Assembly: GCF_009758125.1 (NCBI RefSeq)
Contig: NZ_WRXO01000003.1
Location: forward strand, 434,001 to 498,000
Direction of reading: 5' to 3'
DNA length: 64,000 nucleotides
Origin: Chitinophaga oryziterrae
Lineage (GTDB): Bacteria; Bacteroidota; Bacteroidia; Chitinophagales; Chitinophagaceae
Made by a program: the position numbers and the translations under genes. This document shows positions 35,021-44,859 of the stretch, in pieces. The notes under the pieces are model-generated. The model saw only the letters and a list, made by a program, of their open reading frames with translations. It did not search any database and was not told the origin of the DNA. Position 1 is the stretch's first letter. Each line of letters begins with the position of its first letter.

Positions 35021-35216
35021 ATTTGCCACGATATTCCAGTGGCCTTTGACTCGGAAAATAGTTTTTAATGGAAAGTCAGAACCCCCTCTTTCCTTATTTC
35101 TATAATATACAAGTTATATGTTAATCAATAGTTAAGATATGAGTTCGCACGCTACAAATAGTCATAAACAGGAACAATTGGGATTGCTTGTATGTTATAA
35201 CATGTAAACAACTGTT

Positions 35217-35705
35217 ATGAAAGCTTCTCTTTTTTTCAGGAAACAATCGCTGGTTTACAGTTTCCTGATAATAACCGCATTGCTGGCCTCCTGTAGTAAA
35301 AATGACGGGTATGGCGGCGGCGGTACTACACCTACCACTTATACCGTTAGCGCCACTCTTAACAGCGGGTCGGAGGTTCCTTCGAATACTACCACAGGTA
35401 CGGGTACGCTTACAGGTAGTTATAATTCATCCACTTATATGATTACTTACAAAATTACCTGGACAGGCCTTACCGGGGTAGCCACTGCGATGCATTTCCA
35501 CGGTCCTGCCATTGTCGGACAAAGTGCCGGTGTTGAGGTAGGTATTACAGGGTTTACTTCAGCCGCAGCAGGGAGCTATTCAGGCTCAGCAACATTTACC
35601 CCAAGTCAGGGTACCGACTTAACAGAAGGGAAAATGTATGTAAATATTCATACTGCTGCCTATCCGAATGGTGAAATAAGAGGGCAGCTATCGGCCACAA
35701 AATAA
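35217..35705 (+). CDS. CHRD-domain lipoprotein
   Basis: A 162-aa exported lipoprotein (LLASCSKN lipobox, Cys near 26) with a Gly/Thr linker, then one CHRD domain: TVSATLNSGSEVPSNTT, GTLTGSYNSSTYMITYKITWTGL, AMHFHGPA and the closing YVNIHTAAYPNGEIRGQL. CHRD domains were defined in chordin and are common as single copies in bacterial surface proteins; the molecular role in bacteria is not established. It is alone, with a long hairpin terminator behind it. Confidence 0.93.
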   Translation: MKASLFFRKQSLVYSFLIITALLASCSKNDGYGGGGTTPTTYTVSATLNSGSEVPSNTTTGTGTLTGSYNSSTYMITYKITWTGLTGVATAMHFHGPAIVGQSAGVEVGITGFTSAAAGSYSGSATFTPSQGTDLTEGKMYVNIHTAAYPNGEIRGQLSATK

Positions 35706-35713
35706 AATTGTTT

Positions 35714-35776
35714 ACAAGGCATAAGTCGCCTGCTTATTACTGAACTAAGGTAATAAGCAGGCGACTTATACCTTGT
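35714..35776 (+). terminator. Long hairpin after the CHRD gene
   Basis: ATAAGTCGCCTGCTTATTAC (35721-35740) pairs perfectly with 35750-35769 across a 9-nt loop. After a single C/A mismatch the stem extends by a further six pairs (ACAAGG 35714-35719 with CCTTGT 35771-35776). It is strong enough to terminate, although no clear T run follows. Confidence 0.8.
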
Positions 35777-35852
35777 ATGGAATAATAGCATTAATTTAAT
35801 ATAGAAAGAAGCTATTTTATTATAAACTTGCGGCTATTGATAATTGAAGACT

Positions 35853-38273
35853 ATGAGGAGCATTCTTATTATTCTTATTGCATTATTACCTTTTGCAGAC
35901 AGTTTTGCCCAAACCACAGCACAGCTCGAAGCCAGCCGTATTCATTTGCCCAATGGCTGGTCACTGACGCCTGTAGGTGAACACCTGCCACTCGGAGATC
36001 TCCCATTGAATATAGCCGTTTCATCTTCTAAAAGATATATCGCAGTAACCAATAACGGACAAAGTATACAAAATATCCAGCTCATTGATGTGAAGGCACA
36101 AAAGGTGCTGGATGAAGTGATAATCCCGAAAAGCTGGTTTGGCCTGAAGTTCAGTGCAGATGAAAAATTCCTGTATGCTTCAGGTGGAAATGATAACAGG
36201 ATCCTGCAATATGCTGTGCAGCAAAACAAGCTGATACTGAAAGATAGCATCAGACTGGGTGATAAATGGCCGGTAAGGATCTCTCCTTCAGGTATCGAGA
36301 TCGATGATAAGAAGCAAATCATGTATGTATTGACAAAGGAGAATGATTCACTTTACATCATCGACCTTACTACAAAAAAGATTAAACAACAATTGTCCTT
36401 AGGCGGAGAAGGTTACAATTGTTTATTGTCATCCAATAAAAAAGAATTGTATATCACCTGCTGGGGATGTGATAAGGTGCTGATCTTCGATACACAGCAT
36501 AACAGCTTCAGCGGAGAGATAAAAGCAGGGGACAACCCGAACGATCTGTGCCTCTCAAAGAATGGGAAATACCTGTATGTTGCCAACGCGAATGATAATT
36601 CTGTTTCCGTGATAGATCTTCCGCAAAAGAAGGTAATCGAAACATTGAATACCGCACTTTATCCGGATGCACCGAATGGTTCTACTACAAATGGGGTGGC
36701 ATTAAGTGAGGACCAGAAAACTTTATACACCGCCAATGCCGACAACAATTGCCTGGCCGTATTCGATGTAAGCAAACCAGGTTTCAGCAGGAGTAAAGGA
36801 TTTATTCCGGTAGGATGGTATCCTACAAATGTGAAAGTGATCGGTAAGAAGATATATGTGGCTAATGGCAAGGGATTCTCATCCATGGCCAATCCTTACG
36901 GTCCTAATCCTTTGAAGAAAAAGGAAGAGGTGGAATACCAGGCAGGAGATAAGAACAGGCCCAAAGACGTACAATATATAGCCGGATTGTTTAAAGGTAA
37001 GCTCAGTATTATCAAAGAACCCACTGAAGAACAACTGGCGATATTCTCACAGCAGGTATATAAAAATACACCTTACACCAAAGAAAAAGAAAGTATCACG
37101 GCAGGAGAAACCGGCAATCCTGTTCCGATGAAAACGGGAGCGCCTTCTCCTATCAAATATGTATTTTATATTATCAAGGAGAACCGCACTTACGACCAGG
37201 TACTGGGAGATATGAAAGAAGGGAATGGGGATACCAGTCTTGTGCTCTTCGGTGAGCAGGTGACCCCCAACTTACATAAACTCTCAAGAGAATTCGTACT
37301 GCTGGATAATTTTTATGTAGATGCAGAAGTGAGTGCGGATGGTCATAACTGGAGTACCGCTGCTTATGCTACCGATTATCTTGAAAAGACATGGCCTACC
37401 AGTTATGGCGGACGTGGAGGTGTTTACGATGGAGAAGGCAACCGCGCCATTGCCAATGCGCCTAAAGGGTTCATCTGGGACCATTGTAAGCGGGCAGGCA
37501 TATCTTATCGTACTTACGGGGAATTTGCAGATAATTCCAAACCGAATATACCTGTGTTGAAAGATCATGTTTGCCCGTATTATAGCGGATGGAACCTGAG
37601 CATCTACGACACTACCCGTTTTACGCAATGGAAGCATGAATTTGATTCGTTACTTTCCATCAATATGGTTCCGCATTTTAACTCCCTGCGAATGGGAAAT
37701 GATCATACGGAAGGGCTGCGCAAAGGCAAATTATCCCCTATTGCGCATGTGGCGGATAATGACCTGGCAGTAGGTCTGTTCGTGGATTACCTGAGTAAGA
37801 GCCCGATCTGGAAGGAAAGCGCCGTATTTGTAATTGAGGATGACGCACAGAATGGGGCCGATCATGTGGATGCCCACCGCAGCACTGCATATGTGGCCGG
37901 AGGCTTTGTGAAACAGGGATATGTTGATCATACCATGTATTCTACTTCTTCTATGCTTCGTACCATTGAACTCATCCTCGGTATCCCGCCTATGAGCCAG
38001 TATGATGCCGCAGCAGTGCCTATGTGGAATTGTTTCTCCGCCACTGCCAGTCACCCGGCTTTTCAGTCAGTTCCTGCGCAGGTGGATCTCCTGGAAAAGA
38101 ATGTTGCTGTAAATGAATGGCAAAGACGTTCAGAACGATTTGATTTTACAAAAGAAGATAATGTACCTGACCTCGAATTCAACATCGTATTGTGGAATGG
38201 AATGAAAGGCACACCCTTTCCTGCACCAAAACGGGCAGCCTTTGTGAATTTATTGAAGAAAGAGGATGATTGA
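35853..38273 (+). CDS. YVTN beta-propeller fused to a phosphoesterase domain
   Basis: About 806 aa from ATG 35853 with a signal peptide (ILIALLPFADSFAQ). The N-terminal half is a seven-bladed propeller of YVTN/YncE type (YIAVTNNGQSIQNIQLIDV, FLYASGGNDNRILQY, LYITCWGCDKVLIFD, YLYVANANDNSVSVIDL, TLYTANADNNCLAVFDV). From about residue 430 a phosphoesterase domain of the acid phosphatase/phospholipase C group follows: YVFYIIKENRTYDQVLGD (metal-binding Glu-Asn), NFYVDAEVSADGHNWSTAAY, VFVIEDDAQNGADHVDAHRS (metal-binding Asp/His). Probably a periplasmic phosphodiesterase or phosphomonoesterase; the propeller may hold substrate or partner. It ends 190 bp before the PUL but is not obviously part of it. 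Confidence 0.92.
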   Translation: MRSILIILIALLPFADSFAQTTAQLEASRIHLPNGWSLTPVGEHLPLGDLPLNIAVSSSKRYIAVTNNGQSIQNIQLIDVKAQKVLDEVIIPKSWFGLKFSADEKFLYASGGNDNRILQYAVQQNKLILKDSIRLGDKWPVRISPSGIEIDDKKQIMYVLTKENDSLYIIDLTTKKIKQQLSLGGEGYNCLLSSNKKELYITCWGCDKVLIFDTQHNSFSGEIKAGDNPNDLCLSKNGKYLYVANANDNSVSVIDLPQKKVIETLNTALYPDAPNGSTTNGVALSEDQKTLYTANADNNCLAVFDVSKPGFSRSKGFIPVGWYPTNVKVIGKKIYVANGKGFSSMANPYGPNPLKKKEEVEYQAGDKNRPKDVQYIAGLFKGKLSIIKEPTEEQLAIFSQQVYKNTPYTKEKESITAGETGNPVPMKTGAPSPIKYVFYIIKENRTYDQVLGDMKEGNGDTSLVLFGEQVTPNLHKLSREFVLLDNFYVDAEVSADGHNWSTAAYATDYLEKTWPTSYGGRGGVYDGEGNRAIANAPKGFIWDHCKRAGISYRTYGEFADNSKPNIPVLKDHVCPYYSGWNLSIYDTTRFTQWKHEFDSLLSINMVPHFNSLRMGNDHTEGLRKGKLSPIAHVADNDLAVGLFVDYLSKSPIWKESAVFVIEDDAQNGADHVDAHRSTAYVAGGFVKQGYVDHTMYSTSSMLRTIELILGIPPMSQYDAAAVPMWNCFSATASHPAFQSVPAQVDLLEKNVAVNEWQRRSERFDFTKEDNVPDLEFNIVLWNGMKGTPFPAPKRAAFVNLLKKEDD

Positions 38274-38308
38274 AATGTTACCCCTGAAAATATTTCTTCC
38301 CTAAATAA

Positions 38309-38360
38309 ATGTCAAATTGACGATTAATAGGAAAAAAATTATTAGTTTTCACCCCGAAAA
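38309..38360 (+). promoter_or_regulatory. Palindromic operator candidate upstream of the GH127-GH43 operon
   Basis: GTCAAATTGAC (38311-38321, perfect 5-1-5 palindrome) within ATGTCAAATTGACGATTAATA, followed by an A-rich run and TTTTC...AAAAGATC. The same arrangement occurs at 44946-45000. The copies agree exactly over AATTGACGATTAATA and its left flank, and in the A-rich run and AAGAT further on. Location about 150 bp before GH127 fits a binding site for a regulator of the arabinose genes. The regulator is not known. Confidence 0.65.
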
Positions 38361-38464
38361 GATCCTGGTATAATTCTAAATCTGAATTACAGGACGCAAA
38401 TTCCAGTTATGAAACATTTTCCTCTTTTCCGCATGCGGATATATTGAACCTATAACTTTTCCAT

Positions 38465-40504
38465 ATGAAAAAGATACTTTTATTATTGGGGGTTTGTGTG
38501 GCGACCACCACATTGGGACAGGTAAAGGATTATCCCTTTAAAGCAGTCAGCTTTACAGCAGTACGGGTAACAGACAGTTTCTGGCTGCCTCGTCTGCGCA
38601 TTAACCACATGGTTACTATTCCGGCTTCATTTGAACGGTGTGAAAGCACTGGCAGAGTGCGTAATTTCGAAATGGCGGCCGCCCATTCGGGTAAATTCTG
38701 CACTACCTTCCCGTTCGATGATACCGATATCTATAAAACCATCGAAGGTGCATCCTTTTCATTAAGCCTTTTCCCTGATAAAAAGCTGTCTGCATATATT
38801 GATTCACTCATTATTAAGATCGGGAAAGCCCAGGAGCCGGATGGTTACCTGTATACAGCAAGGACCATCAACCCGGCATCGCCGCATGAATGGGCAGGTA
38901 CAGAAAGATGGATAAAAGAGCGGGAATTAAGTCATGAACTATATAATGCCGGACATCTGTATGAAGCTGCTTTTGCCCATTATTATGCCACCGGTAAAAG
39001 GTCTCTCCTGGATATTGCGCTTAAAAATGCAGACCTGGTATGTTCCGTATTTGGCCCTGATAAAAAGCATGTGGCTCCGGGTCATGAGATCGTTGAAATG
39101 GGCCTGGTTAAGCTGTACCGTATTACGGGGAAGAAGGAATACCTGGAAACCGCAAAGTTTTTTATCAGCGAACGTGGTCATTATATGGGCTATGACACCA
39201 ATAGTAAAGATCCCTGGAAGAGCGGGGCCTACTGGCAGGATAATAAACCGGTAACAGAACAATATGAAGCAGAAGGGCATGCGGTCCGTGCAGGCTATCT
39301 GTATGCTGCCATGGCGGACGTAGCGGCATTAACCGGGGATGAAGGCCTGCTGCATGCCATCGATACCATCTGGATGAATATGGTAAGCAAAAAAATGTAT
39401 GTACAGGGTGGATTAGGAGCTGTCCCATCAGGAGAACGTTTTGGTGATAATTATGAACTTCCCAACGCTACGGCCTATAATGAGACCTGCGCTTCCATTG
39501 CAAGCGTGTACTGGAATTACCGGATGTTCCTGTTGCATGGGGATTCAAAGTACATGGACATTCTGGAAAAGACACTGTACAATGGGTTGATCTCCGGACT
39601 GGGACTGGATGGAAAATCATTTTTCTATAGTAATGCGATGGAAATCAAAAATTCCTTCTCACATAAGAACCTGGAGCCGGAACGCTCGGGCTGGTTTGAT
39701 TGTTCCTGCTGTCCTACCAACCTTACAAGACTGATACCTTCCATTCCAGGCTATGTATATGCTCAAAAGGATGATAATATATACGTAAATCTGTTTATAG
39801 CCAGTAATGCAACGCTCACCTTGCAGAACAGGGCTGTAAACATTGAACAACAAAACAGCTATCCCTGGGACGGGGACCTGGTATTTAAAATTTCACCGGA
39901 AAAAACACCAGCTGCATTTAATTTACTGATACGTATACCAGGATGGGCACAAAATGAAGCAGTTCCTTTAGATCTGTATAAATTTACTACCAGTTCTGAT
40001 AAGAAACCGGTCATTAAAGTAAATGGACAACCGGTGGAATATGAAATGAAAAAAGGCTATGCCTCCCTTACGCGCACCTGGAAAAAGAACGATAGGGTAG
40101 AAGTGCTGCTTCCAATGGAAGTGCGGAAGATAAAGGCGAATGAAATGATAAAGGATGATATAGGTAAAGTAGCCTTACAGCGTGGCCCTGTCATATATTG
40201 TGGTGAATGGGTAGATAATAATGGTAAAACAAGTAATATCATCATTCCTTACGACGCTGTTTTTACATCAGCATATGAACCAGGTATGTTAAATGGTGTA
40301 GAAGTAATTAATAGTAATGTTCCGGTAGTTGTAATTGATGAAAGCGGGCAAACAGTTTCCACTGTACAGAGAAAATTTACAGCTATCCCTTATTATGCCT
40401 GGGCAAACAGAGGTAAAGGCGAAATGATGGTCTGGTTCCCCGGGAAGATAAATGATATCGATCTATTGACGGACAGGCCTGTTAGTAATACCATTTCAAA
40501 GTAA
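38465..40504 (+). CDS. GH127 beta-L-arabinofuranosidase
   Basis: Exported (signal LLLLGVCVATTTLGQ) 679-aa glycosidase that removes beta-L-arabinofuranose. The family's metal-thiolate active site is complete: Glu340 in NETC (340-343), and the CSCC segment at 413-416. Together they give Glu340, Cys342 or neighbour, Cys415 and Cys416, equivalent to the Zn-binding Glu/Cys set of characterised GH127 enzymes in which a Cys is the nucleophile. HEWAGTERWIKERELSHELY and GHAVRAGYLYAAMADV form the (alpha/alpha)6 barrel. First gene of an operon with the tandem GH43 gene 8 bp downstream; a palindromic element precedes it. Confidence 0.93.
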   Translation: MKKILLLLGVCVATTTLGQVKDYPFKAVSFTAVRVTDSFWLPRLRINHMVTIPASFERCESTGRVRNFEMAAAHSGKFCTTFPFDDTDIYKTIEGASFSLSLFPDKKLSAYIDSLIIKIGKAQEPDGYLYTARTINPASPHEWAGTERWIKERELSHELYNAGHLYEAAFAHYYATGKRSLLDIALKNADLVCSVFGPDKKHVAPGHEIVEMGLVKLYRITGKKEYLETAKFFISERGHYMGYDTNSKDPWKSGAYWQDNKPVTEQYEAEGHAVRAGYLYAAMADVAALTGDEGLLHAIDTIWMNMVSKKMYVQGGLGAVPSGERFGDNYELPNATAYNETCASIASVYWNYRMFLLHGDSKYMDILEKTLYNGLISGLGLDGKSFFYSNAMEIKNSFSHKNLEPERSGWFDCSCCPTNLTRLIPSIPGYVYAQKDDNIYVNLFIASNATLTLQNRAVNIEQQNSYPWDGDLVFKISPEKTPAAFNLLIRIPGWAQNEAVPLDLYKFTTSSDKKPVIKVNGQPVEYEMKKGYASLTRTWKKNDRVEVLLPMEVRKIKANEMIKDDIGKVALQRGPVIYCGEWVDNNGKTSNIIIPYDAVFTSAYEPGMLNGVEVINSNVPVVVIDESGQTVSTVQRKFTAIPYYAWANRGKGEMMVWFPGKINDIDLLTDRPVSNTISK

Positions 40505-40511
40505 AAAACAC

Positions 40512-42461
40512 ATGATGTATTATAATCCGAAAATACCGGTAAAATCGATTTGTTTATGCCTGGTACTGGGAATGTTGGCACCGGCAATGGCTCAACAGGC
40601 ATCAAAAAAGAAGCCGGTTAAGCATTATAGTGCTTATTTATTTGCCTACTTTACTGGCGCCGGAAAAGATGCGGAATCTATTCGTTTTGCAATTAGTAAT
40701 GATGGCTATAACTACAAAGCGCTTAATAACAATATGCCGGTCATAAATTCGGCTCAGATAAGTACTACGGGGGGTGTAAGAGATCCACATATACTGCGTG
40801 GCACAGATGGGAAAACGTTCTATATGGTGGCTACCGATCTTCATGTTGTAAAAGATGGTTGGGGCCCCAATCAGGCCATGGTATTATTGAAATCAAAGGA
40901 CCTGGTTAACTGGAATAGTCATATCGTAAACATAGCGGAAAGATTTCCCGGATTATCAGATGTAAGTAAGGTTTGGGCGCCGCAAACCATATTTGATAGT
41001 CAGAAGAAAAAGTACATGATCTATTGGTCTATGAGTTTTGGTAAGGGCCCTATCAAAATATATTATGCCTATGCTAATCCGGACTTTACCGGATTGGAGA
41101 CTACTCCCAAACAGCTTTTTTTTAGCCCTGACAGCACTACCTGCCTTGATGCAGATATCATTTTTAAAGATGGTAAGTATCATTTATTCATGAAAGCTAC
41201 AGGTAAGACACCAGGTATTAAAGAGGCCGTTTCTGATAAACTGACAGAAGGTTATGTGTTATCAGATAAACGTTTGGAACAGACGGATGAAGAGGTGGAA
41301 GGTTCAGGTGTATTTAAGTTAAACAATTCCGATACCTGGATATTGATGTACGATCTTTTCAAAAAAGGGAAATATCAGTTTACAGAAAGTAAAGACCTGG
41401 AAAATTTTAAAGTTATAGATAACGAGATCTCCATGAACTTTCATCCCCGTCATGGAACCGTTATTCCAATAACCGCGAAAGAAGCACAGGTATTAACAAA
41501 CAAATGGCCCTCATCTGATGAAAGAGCAACACATAACCCGGTTTTAAAAGGGTATTATGCTGATCCGGATATTTTATATGCTGAAAAAACGGGTAAGTTC
41601 TATATATATCCAACCAGTGATGGTTTTGATAATTGGTCGGGTACTTATTTTAAAACGTTTTCTTCTAAGGATTTAACTGACTGGAAAGATGAAGGTGTTA
41701 TACTGGATTTAGGTAAAGACGTAAGCTGGGCAAAAAAGAATGCCTGGGCTCCATGTATTATCGAAAGAAAGATCAATGGGAAATACAAGTATTTTTACTA
41801 CTTCACCGCAGCCCAGAAAATTGGTGTAGCGGTAGCGGATGATCCCACCGGCCCGTTTGTGGATTCAGGTAAACCTTTAATTGATAAATATCCTGAAGGA
41901 GTTACCAGAGGTCAGCAAATTGACCCCGATGTTTTTTCCGATCCGAAAACAGGGAAGAATTACCTGTATTGGGGAAATGGGTATATGGCTGCTGCGGAAT
42001 TGAATGATGATATGGTTTCTCTGAAACCGGGAACTACAAAAATATTAACACCTGCTGCCAGCTACAATGAAGGCTCTTATGTGATTTACAGAAATGGCAT
42101 TTATTATTTTATGTGGTCGGAGAATGATACCCGTAGCGAAGATTATCAGGTGCATTATGGAATGTCTGATTCCCCACAGGGAAAAATAAATCTTCCGGAA
42201 AATAACCTGGTAATTGCAAAAGATAAAACGGCGGGTATTTATGGTACCGGTCATCATGCTATTATTCAGATTCCTGGTAAAGATGAATGGTATATTGTAT
42301 ACCATCGCTTCAAATATCCAGAAGGAATTACCATGGGAAGTGCAGCGGGATACAACCGTGAAGTTTGTATCGATAAGCTGGAGTTTAATAATGATGGTAC
42401 TATAAAGCAGGTAACGCCAACTCATGAAGGTGTGAAGGCAATCAATAAAGCCCGCCAGTAA
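40512..42461 (+). CDS. Tandem GH43 glycosidase (two GH43 domains in one chain)
   Basis: Exported protein of 649 aa (signal SICLCLVLGMLAPAMAQQ). The first GH43-like five-bladed propeller (about 40-330) begins with HYSAYLFAYFTGAG and has GGVRDPHILRG and DADIIFKDGKYHLF; the second (about 345-640) has GYYADPDILYA (catalytic base Asp), QIDPDVFSD (pKa-modulating Asp) and YNEGSYVIYRNG (acid Glu). Family activities are alpha-L-arabinofuranosidase and beta-xylosidase; the neighbouring arabinose-type enzymes favour arabinofuranosidase. The first domain resembles the divergent GH43-like modules that may bind or trim substrate. Starts 8 bp after GH127. Confidence 0.92.
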   Translation: MMYYNPKIPVKSICLCLVLGMLAPAMAQQASKKKPVKHYSAYLFAYFTGAGKDAESIRFAISNDGYNYKALNNNMPVINSAQISTTGGVRDPHILRGTDGKTFYMVATDLHVVKDGWGPNQAMVLLKSKDLVNWNSHIVNIAERFPGLSDVSKVWAPQTIFDSQKKKYMIYWSMSFGKGPIKIYYAYANPDFTGLETTPKQLFFSPDSTTCLDADIIFKDGKYHLFMKATGKTPGIKEAVSDKLTEGYVLSDKRLEQTDEEVEGSGVFKLNNSDTWILMYDLFKKGKYQFTESKDLENFKVIDNEISMNFHPRHGTVIPITAKEAQVLTNKWPSSDERATHNPVLKGYYADPDILYAEKTGKFYIYPTSDGFDNWSGTYFKTFSSKDLTDWKDEGVILDLGKDVSWAKKNAWAPCIIERKINGKYKYFYYFTAAQKIGVAVADDPTGPFVDSGKPLIDKYPEGVTRGQQIDPDVFSDPKTGKNYLYWGNGYMAAAELNDDMVSLKPGTTKILTPAASYNEGSYVIYRNGIYYFMWSENDTRSEDYQVHYGMSDSPQGKINLPENNLVIAKDKTAGIYGTGHHAIIQIPGKDEWYIVYHRFKYPEGITMGSAAGYNREVCIDKLEFNNDGTIKQVTPTHEGVKAINKARQ

Positions 42462-42474
42462 TGACGGGCTTTAT
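42447..42474. terminator. Small hairpin overlapping the end of the GH43 gene
   Basis: AAAGCCCG (42447-42454) pairs with CGGGCTTT (42465-42472) across a 10-nt loop, partly inside the last codons of GH43. T runs on both sides suit the converging GH43 and GH31 genes. Confidence 0.7.
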
Positions 42475-42477
42475 ATC

Positions 42478-44859
42478 TTAAAAATGGATGGCTGTTTTTT
42501 TGCCGGAATATTTAATAACCCTGTCAGCTTTTTCGACAGTCTCAATTCCATTACCATGACCTTTACCTACCAGTATAATATTAAAGGTCCTATGTAAAAG
42601 CATACCTGGAAAATTACCTTTGCGATCTTCTATAGTGAGTGTTTTTGTTTTATCATTCCACTTTATCGTAATGGTCGAATAAATATTCCGCTCATAATTA
42701 TAATTATCGTTTTCGTCTTCATACAGTGTGAAGGTCCCGTTGGCTCCTTCATATACTCTTAACTCCAGGTTGCTGGCATCTTTTTCACCTGTATATTGCT
42801 GAAAGGGACCCATTGGCAGAATAGCACCGGCTTTCACGTACAGAGGCATAATATCGACAGGCACTTCTTTTTTAATTTCCTGTCCTCCGGTTGTTCTTTC
42901 ACCTGTCCAGAAGTCAAACCAATCAGTGCCTTCAGGTAAATAAATTGTACGGGTTTTCGTTTTGCTGAAATCGGTAAAGGTTTCACCATTAACTCTGCCG
43001 GTATAAAGAGAGTCAGTAACAGGAGCTACTAAAATATTTTTACCGAAGAGGTATTCGTTGTTGATGTCCCGGACTTTTTTATCTGCAGCGAAATCCATCA
43101 CCAATGCACGCATCAGGGTACCTGATTTTGAAGTCACCTCCCAGGCATTGGAATAATTATATGGAAGCAAACGGTAACGAAGCTGAATGAATTTCACTAT
43201 CGCATCATAAGCCCAGTAGCCTTTTTCTCCAAACTGGTAGATCTCCCTGGGTGTATCAGTGCCATGAGACCGGAACATAGGCGTGAATGCCGCAAATTGT
43301 AACCAGCGAACATATAATTCCTGGAAAGCAGCGTCTTTAACGCCTTTGGGATAATTACGCCAGGAGAAGAAGCCGCCAATATCAGTGTTCCAATATGGAA
43401 TACCACTTAAAGAAAGATTAAGTCCACCGGAAATCTGCTTATTGAATACATCCCAACCGGATACAATATCCCCCGACCAGTTGGTGGCAGCATTACGCTG
43501 CTGACCCGCAAATGCTGAGCGGGTAAGGATAAATACGCGTTTATCAGTGTTTACCCGGCGTTGATGTTCATATACACCACCGGTGGTCATCAATGGAAAG
43601 GCATTACGAACTTTTCTGAAGGTACCCAGGTAGGTGAGGTTCTCATCATCACCTGGTTTAGGTACGATCTGGTCGGGCTCGGTGGCATCCATCCACCAGC
43701 CGTCCATGCCGAGAGAGAAGATGTTTTTGCTCAGATATCTCCAGTAAATATCCCGTGCTTTGGGGTTAAATGCGTCATATACCTGTACTTCCGGCACTGG
43801 TGGCCAGGTAGTAAAGTCATATAGCATGTGCTGTTCTTTTAATTCCTGGTAGATCTTTGTTTTGTTCCCAAAAGAAGGCCATATTGAAATAATAATATGT
43901 GCATTTGCCTGGTGCACACTGTCAATCATGGCTTTAGGGTTTGGGAATGCAGGATTACCAAACTCCATGGCGTTCCATTCGTTATCCTGTACGCCCCAAT
44001 ATTGCCAGTCCTGTACAATCCCATCCAGCGGTACTTTTAATGCCCGGTATTTTTTTACTACGTCCATCAGCTCATATTGGCTCTTGTAACGTTCCCGGCT
44101 TTGGGTGTATCCATACAACCACCTGGCATACATCGGTGCCTCACCGGTAAGCCAGCGCATGTGAGCAATCACCTTATCTGCATTGCCGCCATTAATAAAA
44201 TAATAGTCGGCGCAGTTACCAATTACAGATTCAAAGGATGCGACGTTCAGCGTATCATTGAAAATAGTGGTTGAATAGTTATCCCAGAACAGTCCATATC
44301 CTTTCACTGATTGAAAGAAAGGTACTGCGATCTGCATGTTTCCCTGCTTCAGTTCCAGTTTTTGGTTACGTTGGTTCATCAGTCCTTTCTGATGTTGCCC
44401 CAGTCCATAAATAGCTTCCTCTTCTTTTAACCGGAAAGACTGGTTTACGCTATAGGCACTGTCTGTTCCGTCTTTTACAGGTTTGAATTGAAGGCCGTCT
44501 TCTTTTTCTTCCAATAAAGCTACTGCTGCTGTATTGTAGAAGCTGATCTGTCCTGTTTGAAGATTGATCCTGGTTTGCAGGGAAGCACTGCTTACAGATA
44601 ATACATTACCGTCCTGATGTACATTTAGTGGAGTGCTTACAGGGGTCTTTATCACTGATAAACTTTTCTTCTCATCTGTAACACCTACGGGGGATTTTAA
44701 TACCCGCACAATATCTGCATTAAAAAACCGGACCTCAATGTTTATTGAGTGAATGGTTGTTCTTATGCCTCCGTTTGTCCGCTGGTATTGCTGTGACCAT
44801 GCGCTTGCTGTAAACAGCAGCAGCCCGGAAAAAAATAATGAATTTTTTACATTTATCAT
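42478..44859 (-). CDS. GH31 alpha-glycosidase
   Basis: An exported 793-aa family 31 enzyme (signal LFFSGLLLFTASAWSQ) starting at ATG 44859; the longer open frame to 44952 is not needed. N-terminal beta-domain, then the (beta/alpha)8 barrel. GMDGWWMDATEPDQ holds the nucleophile Asp391; NWSGDIVSGWD holds the acid/base Asp464; RSAFAGQQRN and WNTDIGGF are other barrel motifs; a C-terminal beta-sandwich follows. Family activities include alpha-glucosidase, alpha-xylosidase and alpha-galactosidase. The WWMDATEP form is seen in alpha-xylosidases, but I would not fix the substrate. It runs opposite to the other PUL genes and shares the divergent control region with GH51. Confidence 0.93.
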   Translation of the reverse strand: MINVKNSLFFSGLLLFTASAWSQQYQRTNGGIRTTIHSINIEVRFFNADIVRVLKSPVGVTDEKKSLSVIKTPVSTPLNVHQDGNVLSVSSASLQTRINLQTGQISFYNTAAVALLEEKEDGLQFKPVKDGTDSAYSVNQSFRLKEEEAIYGLGQHQKGLMNQRNQKLELKQGNMQIAVPFFQSVKGYGLFWDNYSTTIFNDTLNVASFESVIGNCADYYFINGGNADKVIAHMRWLTGEAPMYARWLYGYTQSRERYKSQYELMDVVKKYRALKVPLDGIVQDWQYWGVQDNEWNAMEFGNPAFPNPKAMIDSVHQANAHIIISIWPSFGNKTKIYQELKEQHMLYDFTTWPPVPEVQVYDAFNPKARDIYWRYLSKNIFSLGMDGWWMDATEPDQIVPKPGDDENLTYLGTFRKVRNAFPLMTTGGVYEHQRRVNTDKRVFILTRSAFAGQQRNAATNWSGDIVSGWDVFNKQISGGLNLSLSGIPYWNTDIGGFFSWRNYPKGVKDAAFQELYVRWLQFAAFTPMFRSHGTDTPREIYQFGEKGYWAYDAIVKFIQLRYRLLPYNYSNAWEVTSKSGTLMRALVMDFAADKKVRDINNEYLFGKNILVAPVTDSLYTGRVNGETFTDFSKTKTRTIYLPEGTDWFDFWTGERTTGGQEIKKEVPVDIMPLYVKAGAILPMGPFQQYTGEKDASNLELRVYEGANGTFTLYEDENDNYNYERNIYSTITIKWNDKTKTLTIEDRKGNFPGMLLHRTFNIILVGKGHGNGIETVEKADRVIKYSGKKTAIHF